Positions 1 to 8,282 of a stretch of DNA of 64,000 nt are shown piece by piece. The translations under genes and the position numbers were made by a program. Origin of the DNA: Pseudomonas sp. Irchel 3E20. Its GTDB lineage: Bacteria > Pseudomonadota > Gammaproteobacteria > Pseudomonadales > Pseudomonadaceae. The stretch covers positions 124,001 through 188,000 of the forward strand of contig NZ_FYEE01000002.1 of the NCBI RefSeq assembly GCF_900187645.1, written 5' to 3'. Under the pieces are notes generated by a model. The model was not told where the DNA came from. It did not search any database and was given only the letters and a program-made list of their open reading frames with translations. How positions within the stretch are numbered: the stretch's first letter is position 1; each line of letters begins with the position of its first letter.

Positions 1-276
1 GTGCCGTTCCAGCCATTCCACTTCGAGTACAGCAGCGGGTTTATCGTGCCGGTGCTGTGGATGGGGCTGGTGGTGTCGGTGCTGGCGACCCTGCTGCTGT
101 ACCGCTTGATCGCCCGGGGCAATCTGGTGAACGTCACCAGCCTGTTCTACCTGGTGCCGGCGGTGACCGCGGTGATGGACTACCTGGTGTTCGGCAATCG
201 CCTCGCGGCCCTGAGCGTGCTGGGCATGGGCCTGATTATCGTGGGGTTGGGGCTGGTGTTTCGTAAAAGCGCCTGA
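1..276 (+). CDS. EamA/DMT-family transporter, C-terminal part
   Basis: The left window edge cuts this gene, so only the last 91 residues are visible. They form three hydrophobic helices separated by short loops. The last two (around residues 42-62 and 68-86) have the small-residue-rich LFYLVPAVTAVMDYLVFGN and GLIIVGLGLVF pattern of the final helices of the EamA drug/metabolite transporter family, inner-membrane carriers of about 300 residues. The protein ends with a short basic tail. The GTG at the first base is an internal codon, not a start. Substrate cannot be inferred. A REP pair follows the stop codon and separates it from the convergent gene. Confidence 0.8.
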   Translation: MPFQPFHFEYSSGFIVPVLWMGLVVSVLATLLLYRLIARGNLVNVTSLFYLVPAVTAVMDYLVFGNRLAALSVLGMGLIIVGLGLVFRKSA

Positions 277-285
277 GGCTGCCCC

Positions 286-366
286 CTGTGGGAGCGAGCC
301 TGCTCGCGATAGCCCAGCATCACTGCTGATTGTGCTGGCCTCATCGCGAGCAGGCTCGCTTCTACT
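286..366. repeat. REP pair (BIME-like), inverted
   Basis: Two REP sequences face each other: tgggagcgagcctgctcgcga on the left and its near reverse complement tcgcgagcaggctcgcttct on the right, about 35 bases apart. Each can fold alone and the two can pair together. It lies between convergent genes, the usual place for Pseudomonas REP elements. Confidence 0.85.
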
Positions 367-389
367 GGGGGCTTTTCGCGCCCCTTTGC

Positions 390-1181
390 TTAGCGATGGG
401 TGGCAATCCAGATCAACAACCCGGCCTGGAACACGCAGAACGCCACCAGGCAGGTGATGGTGAAGCGCAGGCCGGTGTCTTCGCGTTTGTACTTGCTGAC
501 CTTGTCTTCGTGCTGGCGCAACTTGACTTCCTGTTCGGCCAGGTTCTGCTCGGCTTGCTGGAGCATCTGCGCCGCTTCGAGGATTTCCACGAACTGCACC
601 TTCTCGGTGTTCCAGTCCGCCAGCAGGTCTTCGACCTGCACGTCCTTGACGCTGCCCTTCATGTGCTGGGCGTCGGTGTAGACCACGTCGAAACCCTGGA
701 TGCGCAGAAAGTGATCGCGGCGCAGGCGCGTGTCTTCGCTCAGGGCGTCTTTGCTGGCCAGGTCTACGCCATCGACCTTGTAGTGGGGCCACTTTTTGCG
801 CGCCCAGCTGATGGCCTGGGCCAGCAGGAATCGCCCCAGGCCGCGGTTCAGCGGTTCGATCTGCACGCTGCTTTGCGGGCCGAAACTGACCCGCTTGGTC
901 TCGTGATCGACCCACACATCCAGGCGGTTCTGTTCCTTGCGCACCCGTTGCCCCGGCAACTGGATGACCATGCGCAACAGGCTCTGGCCTTTGTTGTTGC
1001 GCTCGGCATAGCCGAACTCGACAAAACGCAGCGGCCGCCCGCCAGTGACGCGGTCGGTCTGTTGCGGCGCCAGGCGCAGCATTTTGTGGTGCTCGGTGTG
1101 GACGTCCGCCCACGGCCGCTCGACCGCTTCTGGGGCGTCTTGCTCTGGCGCGGTGTCAGTCGAATTCTGGGTATCAGTCAT
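390..1181 (-). CDS. Conserved unknown with C-terminal membrane anchor
   Basis: A 263-residue protein I cannot assign to a named family. Residues 1-30 are acidic and low complexity. The middle contains LNRGLGRFLLAQAISWA (about residues 111-127), which resembles the acetyl-CoA-binding turn of GNAT enzymes, but this is only a visual resemblance. Residues around 195-235 are rich in Q, E, K and A and look like a coiled coil. A single hydrophobic segment near the end (about 240-259) followed by a short ATHR tail suggests a tail-anchored inner-membrane protein with its bulk in the cytoplasm. An AGGATC ribosome site precedes the ATG. It is the next gene after the hydrolase on the same strand, about 210 bases away. 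Confidence 0.7.
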   Translation of the reverse strand: MTDTQNSTDTAPEQDAPEAVERPWADVHTEHHKMLRLAPQQTDRVTGGRPLRFVEFGYAERNNKGQSLLRMVIQLPGQRVRKEQNRLDVWVDHETKRVSFGPQSSVQIEPLNRGLGRFLLAQAISWARKKWPHYKVDGVDLASKDALSEDTRLRRDHFLRIQGFDVVYTDAQHMKGSVKDVQVEDLLADWNTEKVQFVEILEAAQMLQQAEQNLAEQEVKLRQHEDKVSKYKREDTGLRFTITCLVAFCVFQAGLLIWIATHR

Positions 1182-1225
1182 AACGGCGAGATCCTGTCCA
1201 AGCCCTGCTTGGCGACCGTATGTTG

Positions 1226-1256
1226 ACGGCCGACAAAGGCTTATCGGCCGTTTTTT
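1226..1256 (+). terminator. Intrinsic terminator with no upstream gene on its strand
   Basis: ACGGCCGA and TCGGCCGT form a perfect 8-bp stem with a 10-base loop, followed by six T residues on the plus strand. The nearest plus-strand gene ends at 276, while the flanking genes are on the minus strand, so it would stop antisense or unannotated transcription. On the minus strand the hairpin lies in the leader of the gene starting at 1181. Confidence 0.6.
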
Positions 1257-1391
1257 GCAAGACTGGAGGGTAGTGCCCGTTTAATGGGGCCAGGTGTTGC
1301 TTTTGTGTCGCCATCCCGTGGGCGTCGGGCAGCGGTCTCAAGGGCGCTGTCGCGGGCGGGCGGAGCGCCGCCCGGCCCGCTTCCACACTGC

Positions 1392-2345
1392 TTATGGGGC
1401 GGTGAGGGTGGCGATAAAGTGCAGAATCTGCGCGCCCAGTTCCGCCGCTAGGGGCAGTTGTGGGTCTTTGTAGGAGGCCAGTTGCCGCCGGGTGTCGTTG
1501 GCCACGATGCGCAGCACGTGGTTCATGCCTTCGATCAGCGCCAGGTGCGCGTCGGGTTTGGCGGCTTTGAGTAGGCGCGCATCCGCCACGCCGACCTGGA
1601 TATCGTTACTGCCCTGGATGATGAGCGCCGGCATTTTCAGGCGGGCGAAAGCGCCCGCCGGGTCCTGGCGGAACAGGCTTATCAGGTAGGGCTGCACGCT
1701 CGGGCGGAAGATCACTTGCAGGGCTGGCGGCACCTCAGCGTCCACCTGGCCGGCCTTGAGGCTGTCGAGCAGTTGATTGCTGCGCAGCATCAGCGCGGGT
1801 GGCAGGCGCGTGGCCAATTGCTGGCGCAGCACCTCGTCGATGGGGCGGGCGCTGCCGGACACCGAAATCACCCCAGCAGCCCCCACCGTGGGCGCGGCGA
1901 GGTTGGCGATCAGCGCGCCCTCGCTGTGGCCCAGCAGGATCAACGGGCCCATACGCGGGTCGTTCTTGAGTTGCTGGCCCCAGGCCACGGCATCGCTGAC
2001 ATACGCCTCGACGCTCAGGTTGCGCTCGTCCGGGGTGGCCGCCAGGCTTGCCGCCACGCCGCGCTTGTCGTAGCGCAGGCTGGCGATGTTGTGTTTGGCC
2101 AGCACCCAGGCCAGGCGCTTGAGGCTGTCGTTGCGCCCGCCATCGGGGTTGTTGCCGTCGCGGTCGGTGGGGCCGGAGCCGGAAATTATCAGTACCACCG
2201 GCACCGGCGTGTCGGACTTGGGCAACAGTAACGAGCCATGCAGCACGCCGCTGCCGGTGTCCAGGGTCATGGGGCGTTGCAGTACGGTGGCCTGGACCAG
2301 GCCGGTAAACAGGGAAAGGGTCAAGGCAAGGACTCGTAGCATCAT
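1392..2345 (-). CDS. Exported alpha/beta hydrolase
   Basis: A 317-residue alpha/beta-hydrolase of the serine-hydrolase type that acts outside the cytoplasm. The chosen ATG gives a clear signal peptide (MMLRVLALTLSLFTGLVQA); a longer reading frame upstream would bury it. The oxyanion region ISGSGPTDRDG, the nucleophile elbow LGHSEG, an acid in GSNDIQ and the histidine in MNHVL occur in order, giving a complete Ser-Asp-His triad. The domain resembles dienelactone hydrolase/prolyl-oligopeptidase-like esterases; the substrate is unknown. It is transcribed away from aroC, from a short shared intergenic region. A strong GC-rich inverted repeat (about 1354-1380) follows the stop codon without a T tract. 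Confidence 0.85.
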   Translation of the reverse strand: MMLRVLALTLSLFTGLVQATVLQRPMTLDTGSGVLHGSLLLPKSDTPVPVVLIISGSGPTDRDGNNPDGGRNDSLKRLAWVLAKHNIASLRYDKRGVAASLAATPDERNLSVEAYVSDAVAWGQQLKNDPRMGPLILLGHSEGALIANLAAPTVGAAGVISVSGSARPIDEVLRQQLATRLPPALMLRSNQLLDSLKAGQVDAEVPPALQVIFRPSVQPYLISLFRQDPAGAFARLKMPALIIQGSNDIQVGVADARLLKAAKPDAHLALIEGMNHVLRIVANDTRRQLASYKDPQLPLAAELGAQILHFIATLTAP

Positions 2346-2490
2346 CACGCCATTATTGGTCAGGTGGCGTTTGGACTCGCCGCCCCTATAAAGGTTCGAG
2401 GATGAACTCGTTGCACAGCCTGCGTATACTGGCGCGCGGCTCAATGCCCGCCAGAGCCACGTCTTCCAGCGATTTCACGGAGCGCCCCGC

Positions 2491-3582
2491 ATGTCCGGCA
2501 ATACCTACGGCAAGCTGTTCACTGTCACCACCGCCGGCGAAAGCCATGGCCCGGCGTTGGTCGCCATTGTCGATGGCTGCCCGCCAGGCCTGGAATTGTC
2601 GCTGGACGACCTGCAACACGACCTCGACCGGCGCAAGCCCGGCACCAGCCGCCACACCACCCAGCGCCAGGAAGCCGACGAAGTCGAAATCCTCAGTGGC
2701 GTGTTCGAGGGCCGCACCACCGGGTGCGCCATTGGCCTGCTGATCCGCAACACCGACCAGAAGTCCAAGGACTACTCGGCCATCAAAGACCTGTTCCGCC
2801 CGGCCCACGCTGACTACACCTACCACCACAAGTACGGCGAGCGCGACTACCGCGGTGGCGGCCGCAGCTCGGCGCGCGAGACGGCGATGCGCGTGGCGGC
2901 GGGGGCGATCGCCAAGAAGTACCTGGCCAGCCAGGGCATCGTGATTCGCGGCTACATGAGCCAGCTCGGCCCCATCGAGATTCCGTTCAAGACCTGGGAG
3001 GCGGTGGAGCAAAATGCCTTCTTCAGCCCCGACCCGGACAAAGTGCCCGAGCTTGAGGCCTACATGGACCAACTGCGGCGCGACCAGGATTCGGTGGGCG
3101 CCAAGATCACAGTGGTCGCCGAAGGGGTGATGCCGGGGCTGGGCGAGCCGATCTTCGACCGCCTCGACGCCGAACTGGCCCACGCGCTGATGAGCATCAA
3201 CGCGGTCAAGGGCGTGGAAATCGGCGCCGGGTTCGCCTGCGTCGCCCAGCGCGGCACCGAGCATCGCGACGAGATGACCCCCGAAGGCTTCCTCAGCAAC
3301 AACGCTGGCGGCATTCTCGGCGGCATTTCCTCGGGCCAGCCCATCGTCGCGCACCTGGCGTTGAAGCCAACCTCCAGCATCACCACGCCGGGCCGCTCCA
3401 TCGACGTCCATGGCAACCCGGTGGACGTGATTACCAAGGGCCGCCACGACCCCTGCGTGGGCATCCGCGCCACGCCTATCGCCGAAGCGATGATGGCCAT
3501 TGTGTTGATGGACCACTTGCTGCGCCATCGCGGGCAAAACGCCGACGTGCGCGTCAGCACCCCGGTGCTGGGCCAGTTGTGA
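2491..3582 (+). CDS. aroC: Chorismate synthase
   Basis: Converts 5-enolpyruvylshikimate-3-phosphate to chorismate, the last common step of aromatic amino acid synthesis, using reduced FMN in the cytoplasm. The 363-residue length is normal. The N-terminal [14 protein letters not shown] signature, the [14 protein letters not shown] and [12 protein letters not shown] segments, and the late [16 protein letters not shown] block are all family hallmarks, including the conserved histidines in GESHG and the ARET arginine. A GGAG ribosome site precedes the ATG. The MFS gene begins 16 bases downstream, so the two are probably transcribed together. Confidence 0.97.
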   Translation: MSGNTYGKLFTVTTAGESHGPALVAIVDGCPPGLELSLDDLQHDLDRRKPGTSRHTTQRQEADEVEILSGVFEGRTTGCAIGLLIRNTDQKSKDYSAIKDLFRPAHADYTYHHKYGERDYRGGGRSSARETAMRVAAGAIAKKYLASQGIVIRGYMSQLGPIEIPFKTWEAVEQNAFFSPDPDKVPELEAYMDQLRRDQDSVGAKITVVAEGVMPGLGEPIFDRLDAELAHALMSINAVKGVEIGAGFACVAQRGTEHRDEMTPEGFLSNNAGGILGGISSGQPIVAHLALKPTSSITTPGRSIDVHGNPVDVITKGRHDPCVGIRATPIAEAMMAIVLMDHLLRHRGQNADVRVSTPVLGQL

Positions 3583-3598
3583 CCCGGCCCCACGCCTG

Positions 3599-4744
3599 AT
3601 GGCCGCGCTGCCGTACTGGCGGTTATCCAGTTTCTACCTGTTCTACTTCGCCCTGCTGGGGTCCACGGCGCCATTCCTGGCGCTGTATTTCCACCACTTG
3701 GGGTTCAGCGCCGCGCGTATTGGCGAACTGGTGGCCATCCCCATGCTGATGCGCTGCGTGGCGCCCAATATCTGGGGCTGGCTGGGGGACTACACCGGGC
3801 GGCGCCTGGCCATTGTGCGTGTTGGCGCGTTGTGCACGGCGCTGACCTTTTCCCTGATCTTCTTCAGCAAGAGCTACGCCTGGCTGGCGATGGTCATGGC
3901 CTTGCATGCGTTCTTCTGGCACGCGGTGCTGCCCCAGTTCGAGGTCATCACCCTGGCCCATTTGAATGGCCAGACCGCGCGCTACAGCCAAATCCGCCTG
4001 TGGGGTTCTATCGGTTTCATCATCACCGTGGTCGCCTTGGGGCGCCTGTTCCAGTGGCTGAGCCTGGACATCTACCCGGTGGCGCTGGTGGCCATCATGG
4101 CCGGCATCTTCCTCAGCAGCCTGTGGGTGCCCAACGCCCAACCGGTGCAGAGCAGCCGCAGCGCCGGCGGCGGTTTCCTGCAGCAGCTGCGCAGCCCTGG
4201 GGTACTGGCGTTCTATGCCTGCGTGGGGCTGATGCAGTTGAGCCACGGCCCGTATTACACCTTCCTGACCTTGCACCTGGAGCACCTGGGCTACAGCCGT
4301 GGCCTGATTGGCCAGTTATGGGCGGTGGGGGTGGTGGCCGAGGTGCTGATGTTTTTGGCCATGAGCAAGATCCTGGCGCGGTTTTCCGTGCGCCGGGTGC
4401 TGCTGGCCAGTTTCCTTTTGGCGGCCCTGCGCTGGGTGCTGCTGGGTGCCTACGCCGAATCGGTGTGGGTGCTGCTGTTCGCCCAGGTGTTGCACGCAGC
4501 GACGTTCGGCAGCTTTCACGCCGCTGCCATCCATTTCGTGCAACGTAGCTTCGGCGCGCGCCAGCAAGGCCAGGGCCAGGCACTGTACGCCGCGCTGGCC
4601 GGCATCGGCGGCGCCCTGGGCGCGTTGTACGCCGGTTACAGCTGGAATGCCCTGGGTGCCACCTTGACCTTTAGTATTGCCAGCGTCGCGGCCCTGGCCG
4701 CAGCCGTTATCATTGCCACCCGCATGCAAGAGGACAGGCCATGA
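3599..4744 (+). CDS. MFS transporter, LacY/HcaT-like
   Basis: A 381-residue carrier with about 12 predicted transmembrane helices. It belongs to the MFS subgroup containing 3-phenylpropionate (HcaT) and sugar:proton symporters, judged from the start WRLSSFYLFYFALLGSTAPF, the LGDYTGRRLAI loop after helix 2 and the IRLWGSIGFI segment. Its stop overlaps the mtnB start by four bases (ATGA), so translation is probably coupled and it belongs to the methionine-salvage operon. That context suggests import of a methylthio-sugar or nucleoside, but this is inference. I recall an MFS gene at the same place in P. aeruginosa. Confidence 0.85.
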   Translation: MAALPYWRLSSFYLFYFALLGSTAPFLALYFHHLGFSAARIGELVAIPMLMRCVAPNIWGWLGDYTGRRLAIVRVGALCTALTFSLIFFSKSYAWLAMVMALHAFFWHAVLPQFEVITLAHLNGQTARYSQIRLWGSIGFIITVVALGRLFQWLSLDIYPVALVAIMAGIFLSSLWVPNAQPVQSSRSAGGGFLQQLRSPGVLAFYACVGLMQLSHGPYYTFLTLHLEHLGYSRGLIGQLWAVGVVAEVLMFLAMSKILARFSVRRVLLASFLLAALRWVLLGAYAESVWVLLFAQVLHAATFGSFHAAAIHFVQRSFGARQQGQGQALYAALAGIGGALGALYAGYSWNALGATLTFSIASVAALAAAVIIATRMQEDRP

Positions 4745-5361
4745 GCCCTACCCGTGAACACCTGGCCCGGCAGATCATCGACGCCGGGCGCTTTCTGTAT
4801 GGCCGCGGCTGGTCGCCGGCCACCAGCAGCAATTACTCGACGCGCCTGGGCGCGGAGCAGGCGTTGCTGACGGTGTCGGGCAAGCACAAAGGGCAACTTG
4901 GCCCGGACGATGTGCTCGCCACCGACCTGGCCGGCAACAGCCTGGAGCCGGGCAAAAAGCCCTCGGCTGAAACCCTGCTGCACACCCAGCTCTATGCCTG
5001 GCGCGCCGACATCGGCGCCGTGCTGCACACCCACTCGGTCAATGCCACGGTGCTGTCGCGGGTGACCGCCGGGGCGTTCATCGAGTTTGAAGACTACGAG
5101 CTGCAAAAGGCTTTCAGCGGTATCTCGACCCACGAATCGCGGGTGCGGGTGCCGATTTTCGATAACGACCAGGACATCGTGCGCCTCGCCGCCCAGGTCC
5201 AGCCGTGGCTTGACGCCCACCCCGAGTGCGTCGGCTACTTGATCCGCGGCCACGGCCTCTACACCTGGGGCCCGCAGATGAGCGACGCGCTGCGCCAGAT
5301 CGAGGCGTTCGAGTTCCTCTTTGAATGCGAACTCAAGACCCGTTCCGTACTTGCCCGCTAA
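4741..5361 (+). CDS. mtnB: Methylthioribulose-1-phosphate dehydratase
   Basis: A class II aldolase-fold metalloenzyme that dehydrates 5-methylthioribulose-1-phosphate to 2,3-diketo-5-methylthiopentyl-1-phosphate in the methionine salvage pathway. The 206-residue length fits. Family features in order are AGRFLYGRGWSPATSSNYS at the N terminus, LLHTQLYAWR, the zinc ligands in VLHTHSVNATV and the later histidine in YLIRGHGLYTWG. A GAGGA ribosome site lies inside the preceding MFS gene. mtnD and mtnC follow, giving a B-D-C order. Confidence 0.95.
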   Translation: MSPTREHLARQIIDAGRFLYGRGWSPATSSNYSTRLGAEQALLTVSGKHKGQLGPDDVLATDLAGNSLEPGKKPSAETLLHTQLYAWRADIGAVLHTHSVNATVLSRVTAGAFIEFEDYELQKAFSGISTHESRVRVPIFDNDQDIVRLAAQVQPWLDAHPECVGYLIRGHGLYTWGPQMSDALRQIEAFEFLFECELKTRSVLAR

Positions 5362-5459
5362 CGCTGACTTCGCCTGAAGTCGCCCACAGCCTGATGAAAC
5401 CCAGCGCCTGAGCGGTGTGTAAAAACCGCAGGGCCCTGCCAGACCGAGGAGTTGCCGCC

Positions 5460-6005
5460 ATGAGCAGCCTGTCCGTTTACCACGTTTCCAGCCCCGAACT
5501 GCCGAACAAGGTTCTCACCCATTTCGAGGACATTGCCGCCACGTTGGCCGATAAAGGCGTGCGTTTCGACCGTTGGCAAGCCAATCGCAAAATCGAACCG
5601 GGCGCCAGCCAGGAAGAGGTTATCGCGGCCTACCAGGAGCAGATCGAGCGCTTGATGAGTGAGGGCGGCTACGTCACCGTGGACGTCATCAGCCTCAACA
5701 GCGACCACCCGCAAAAAGCCGAATTTCGCGCCAAGTTCCTCGACGAACACCGCCATGGCGAAGACGAAGTGCGCTTTTTCGTCGCCGGCCGCGGGTTGTT
5801 CACCCTGCACATCGACGACTACGTGTACGCGGTGCTGTGCGAGAAAAACGACCTGATTTCGGTGCCCGCTGGCACGCCGCACTGGTTCGACATGGGCGAG
5901 CACCCGCATTTCGTCGCGATCCGCCTGTTCAACAACCCTGAGGGTTGGGTGGCCAAGTTCACCGGTGAAGACATCGCCAACCGTTTCCCGCGCCTGGAGG
6001 ATTGA
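5460..6005 (+). CDS. mtnD: Acireductone dioxygenase
   Basis: A cupin metalloenzyme of 181 residues that oxidises the acireductone 1,2-dihydroxy-3-keto-5-methylthiopentene, yielding the 2-keto precursor of methionine (with Fe) or an off-pathway product (with Ni). The start MSSLSVYHV was chosen because GAGGAG stands 9 bases upstream. Metal ligands are visible as the [14 protein letters not shown] cupin motif 1 and the [11 protein letters not shown] cupin motif 2. Although it acts after MtnC, it lies before mtnC here; the two genes are separated by four bases. Confidence 0.95.
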   Translation: MSSLSVYHVSSPELPNKVLTHFEDIAATLADKGVRFDRWQANRKIEPGASQEEVIAAYQEQIERLMSEGGYVTVDVISLNSDHPQKAEFRAKFLDEHRHGEDEVRFFVAGRGLFTLHIDDYVYAVLCEKNDLISVPAGTPHWFDMGEHPHFVAIRLFNNPEGWVAKFTGEDIANRFPRLED

Positions 6006-6009
6006 ACCG

Positions 6010-6693
6010 ATGCCGATCAAGGCCATTGTCACCGACATCGAAGGCACCACCAGCGCGGTAAGTTTTGTCTTCGACGTGCTCTTCCCCTATGCCGCCCGGC
6101 ACCTGCCGGACTTCGTGCGGGCTAACGCCGAACGGGCGGACGTGGCCGCGCAACTGCTGGCGGTGTGCCAGGACAGCGGCGAACCCGGGGCGGATGTAGA
6201 GCGGGTGATCGCGATCCTGCTGGGTTGGATCGCTGAAGACCGCAAGGCCACACCGCTCAAGGCCTTGCAGGGCATGGTCTGGGAGCAGGGCTACCAGGCC
6301 GGCCAGTTGAAGGGCCATGTCTACCCGGATGCGGTCGAGGCGTTGCAGCGCTGGCATCGCGAGGGCTATCAGCTGTTCGTCTACTCCTCCGGCTCGATCC
6401 AGGCCCAGCGCTTGATTTTCGGCTGCTCCGAGGCGGGCGACCTGTCGGGCCTGTTCAGCGGCTACTTCGACACCACCACCGGGCCCAAGCGCGAGGCGCA
6501 GTCTTACCAGCGCATCGCCCAAGCCATTGGCCTAGAGGCGCCGGCGATTCTGTTTCTCTCGGACATCGTCCAGGAATTGGATGCGGCGCAGCAGGCTGGC
6601 ATGGCCACTTGTGGCCTGGTGCGTGATGGCGGCGAATTGGCCGGCCATGTGAACGTGGCCAGTTTTGCCCAGATCGACCTTGCCACCTTCTGA
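6010..6693 (+). CDS. mtnC: Enolase-phosphatase E1
   Basis: A 227-residue HAD-superfamily bifunctional enzyme that enolises and dephosphorylates 2,3-diketo-5-methylthiopentyl-1-phosphate. HAD motif I appears as [14 protein letters not shown], with the first Asp as nucleophile; motif II is the serine in [12 protein letters not shown]; and motif IV is [12 protein letters not shown]. The ATG at 6010 has a GGAGG site 10 bases upstream, formed by the last codons of mtnD. It is the last gene of the mtnB-D-C group. Inverted repeats follow it. Confidence 0.95.
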   Translation: MPIKAIVTDIEGTTSAVSFVFDVLFPYAARHLPDFVRANAERADVAAQLLAVCQDSGEPGADVERVIAILLGWIAEDRKATPLKALQGMVWEQGYQAGQLKGHVYPDAVEALQRWHREGYQLFVYSSGSIQAQRLIFGCSEAGDLSGLFSGYFDTTTGPKREAQSYQRIAQAIGLEAPAILFLSDIVQELDAAQQAGMATCGLVRDGGELAGHVNVASFAQIDLATF

Positions 6694-6953
6694 CTTTTCC
6701 GTTCGCACCCGGTGAATCGCCAATTTCCACGGTGGGATTTGGCGACATACCTCACCGTTCTTTCGGAGGTATCCGGGGTCGCTTCTTAGGATTGGGTAGG
6801 ACACTGCCTGATACCGAGTAGGGGCCTACTGTTTAGCGGTTTACGCGCTTGTTTAATCCCTCGCCTGTGTAACTCTCAGATCGTCAGGTGCCTGTCAGCT
6901 GAAGGTTGGCATGGGCAATTTGGCGGTTCTGGACGAGAAGCGGGAGAGTGCGA
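6694..6953. other. Intergenic region with two inverted repeats after mtnC
   Basis: No gene is seen. A near-perfect inverted repeat (CGCCAATTTCCAC and GTGGGATTTGGCG, 6718-6744) and a second one (ATACCTC and GAGGTAT, 6748-6773) follow mtnC. Neither is followed by a T tract, so they may be Rho-assisted ends, mRNA-stabilising hairpins or operators. The rest is leader for the LuxR-type gene. Confidence 0.5.
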
Positions 6954-7241
6954 ATGAACAGTTCACTGCCAAGCGGCCTGGATGGGGCGGATGTTCGCCC
7001 CTTGGTAAAACCCAAGGCCAAGCGACCTCGCAAACGCCCGGTGGGCGAGCCACTGAGTGCGAAGGAACTGGAGATTCTGCGCTGGGCCAAAGAGGGGAAA
7101 ACTGTGTGGGAAATCAGCGTGATCCGCGCCATATCCGAGGCCACGGTCAAGTTCCACCTGCGCAATATCTACATCAAGCTGAGCGTCAGTAACCGCGCCC
7201 AAGCCGTAGGCGAGGCGGTCAAGCGCGGCGTGCTGAGTTGA
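6954..7241 (+). CDS. HTH-only LuxR/GerE-type transcriptional regulator
   Basis: A 95-residue protein with a basic, proline-rich N terminus (KPKAKRPRKRP, about residues 18-28) and a single GerE-type helix-turn-helix domain. PLSAKELEILRWAKEGKTV, WEISVIRAISEATVKFHL and RNIYIKLSVSNRAQAV match the LuxR C-terminal DNA-binding fold, including the TVKFHLRNIYIKL recognition region. There is no autoinducer-binding or receiver domain, so it is a stand-alone DNA-binding module, like GerE itself. A GGGAGA site precedes the chosen ATG. Its target is unknown; it stands between the mtn genes and the DUF3509 gene. Confidence 0.85.
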   Translation: MNSSLPSGLDGADVRPLVKPKAKRPRKRPVGEPLSAKELEILRWAKEGKTVWEISVIRAISEATVKFHLRNIYIKLSVSNRAQAVGEAVKRGVLS

Positions 7242-7284
7242 AGGGGTGGAGCCCGCAGGCTCCACGACGCCGCGCCCGCCGAGT

Positions 7285-7563
7285 TTAAGCCGAGTGGTAG
7301 GTCGGCAGGGCAAAACGCTGCTGGCTTTGCAGCATGGAGATTTGCGGCAACTCGCTGGCCTGTTCGGCCAGGTCGCGGCGAATAGCACTGATAACCCAGG
7401 ACAACTGGTCCCCGGCGTGCAACTGGGCGTAGGAAATCGAGCGTTTGAACTGCTTGCCTTCGCTGTTGCGCAGGGTCAGCAGGATGCCCCCATCCGGACG
7501 GGCCTGGGTGGTGACCTCGAAATTGGAAAACAGGGAAGTGAATTTTTCTTGGATCAAGCTCAT
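7285..7563 (-). CDS. DUF3509 family protein
   Basis: A 92-residue protein starting MSLIQEKFTSLFSNFEV. It matches what I remember of DUF3509, a small soluble family largely confined to Pseudomonas and of unknown function: a PDGGILLTLRN strand pair, KRSISYAQLHAGDQLSWVI, and a helix IRRDLAEQASELP. The inner ATG was chosen because ACGGAG stands about 9 bases upstream; an in-frame start ten codons earlier is possible. It is convergent with the LuxR-type gene. Its 5' side faces a long AT-rich region. Confidence 0.8.
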   Translation of the reverse strand: MSLIQEKFTSLFSNFEVTTQARPDGGILLTLRNSEGKQFKRSISYAQLHAGDQLSWVISAIRRDLAEQASELPQISMLQSQQRFALPTYHSA

Positions 7564-8060
7564 GTCTATCCGCTCCGTGAGTGCTAAGGGCAATCGTGGA
7601 GGGGTAGTTGCAGCGATTGTGCCAGTATCTGATTTATATAAAATCGTTATAAATCAATAGGTTATAAATTTTATAATTTGGCGACTTCGTGCATTTTGCA
7701 TGAATGGCCATCGTGCATCCTGCATTTTGCGAGACCGGGCCGTGGTAGGCGTGCTCCTGTGACCCTGCTGGCCGCCGGAAAATTCCATCTCTGGTTTCAG
7801 CGTTGCTGCGGCTTTGCAAGAGGGGTGAAAAGGTGAAGAGATACAAAACTTTTCAAATCCTCCATGTACAGCCCGAGAAGGCCTGACGTATTTTCCAGGC
7901 TGTCACAAGCACTTGTTAACCGTTTTGTTAGTCGGGCAGCCTCAACGGTTGCCTGATTCCATGCAGGACGCATGGCGCGCCACATCACGACAGGGACTGT
8001 TCTGCGTCGCAGCTGGATTGCTCTGTGTTCGCCCGATAATAAGAAAATAGGAATTCACCT
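7564..8060. other. AT-rich intergenic region upstream of acyl-CoA synthetase
   Basis: Nearly 500 bases with no convincing gene. The part from about 7625 to 7680 is strikingly AT-rich for this genome, with two TTATAAAT copies and TTTATAAAATCG-like stretches. It is followed by repeated tgcattttgca / tgcatcctgcattttgc motifs (about 7690-7728). This looks like a regulatory or nucleoid-protein (MvaT-type) binding region for the divergent DUF3509 gene, the downstream genes, or both. Confidence 0.4.
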
Positions 8061-8180
8061 ATGACTCACGATTTCTGCGTTATCGCCCAAGGCACCCCGC
8101 AACTCCAGGCTGTTCCCGCGCTGTTTTCTGCTCCCCAGGCCGGGGCGAACGAACTCTGGCTGATTCCCTGGCCGACCTGA
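8061..8180 (+). CDS. Possible 39-residue small protein or leader peptide
   Basis: An ATG with a well-placed AGGA (8 bases upstream) opens a 39-codon frame beginning MTHDFCVIAQGTPQLQ and ending NELWLIPWPT. The amino acid composition is not obviously random, and third positions are GC-rich like the neighbours. I recognise no family. It lies 102 bases before the acyl-CoA synthetase and could be a leader peptide, a small independent gene or chance. Confidence 0.35.
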   Translation: MTHDFCVIAQGTPQLQAVPALFSAPQAGANELWLIPWPT

Positions 8181-8282
8181 ACCTCTTCGCGTCACCGAAC
8201 CTTCAATCGTTAATTCATTGTTATCGGCTTGCCCTGGCTGAGTCGCCGGTGCGTCGCCGTTTTGTGTTGAGCAGGAGCCACC

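Noticed and set aside
1174..1386. 70-codon minus-strand frame between the hydrolase and the membrane-anchored gene
   Set aside because: Arg/Pro-rich product without ribosome site, running through a terminator hairpin and a GC-rich inverted repeat.
2386..3537. 383-codon minus-strand frame opposite aroC
   Set aside because: Antisense of an unmistakable chorismate synthase; no ribosome site or family.
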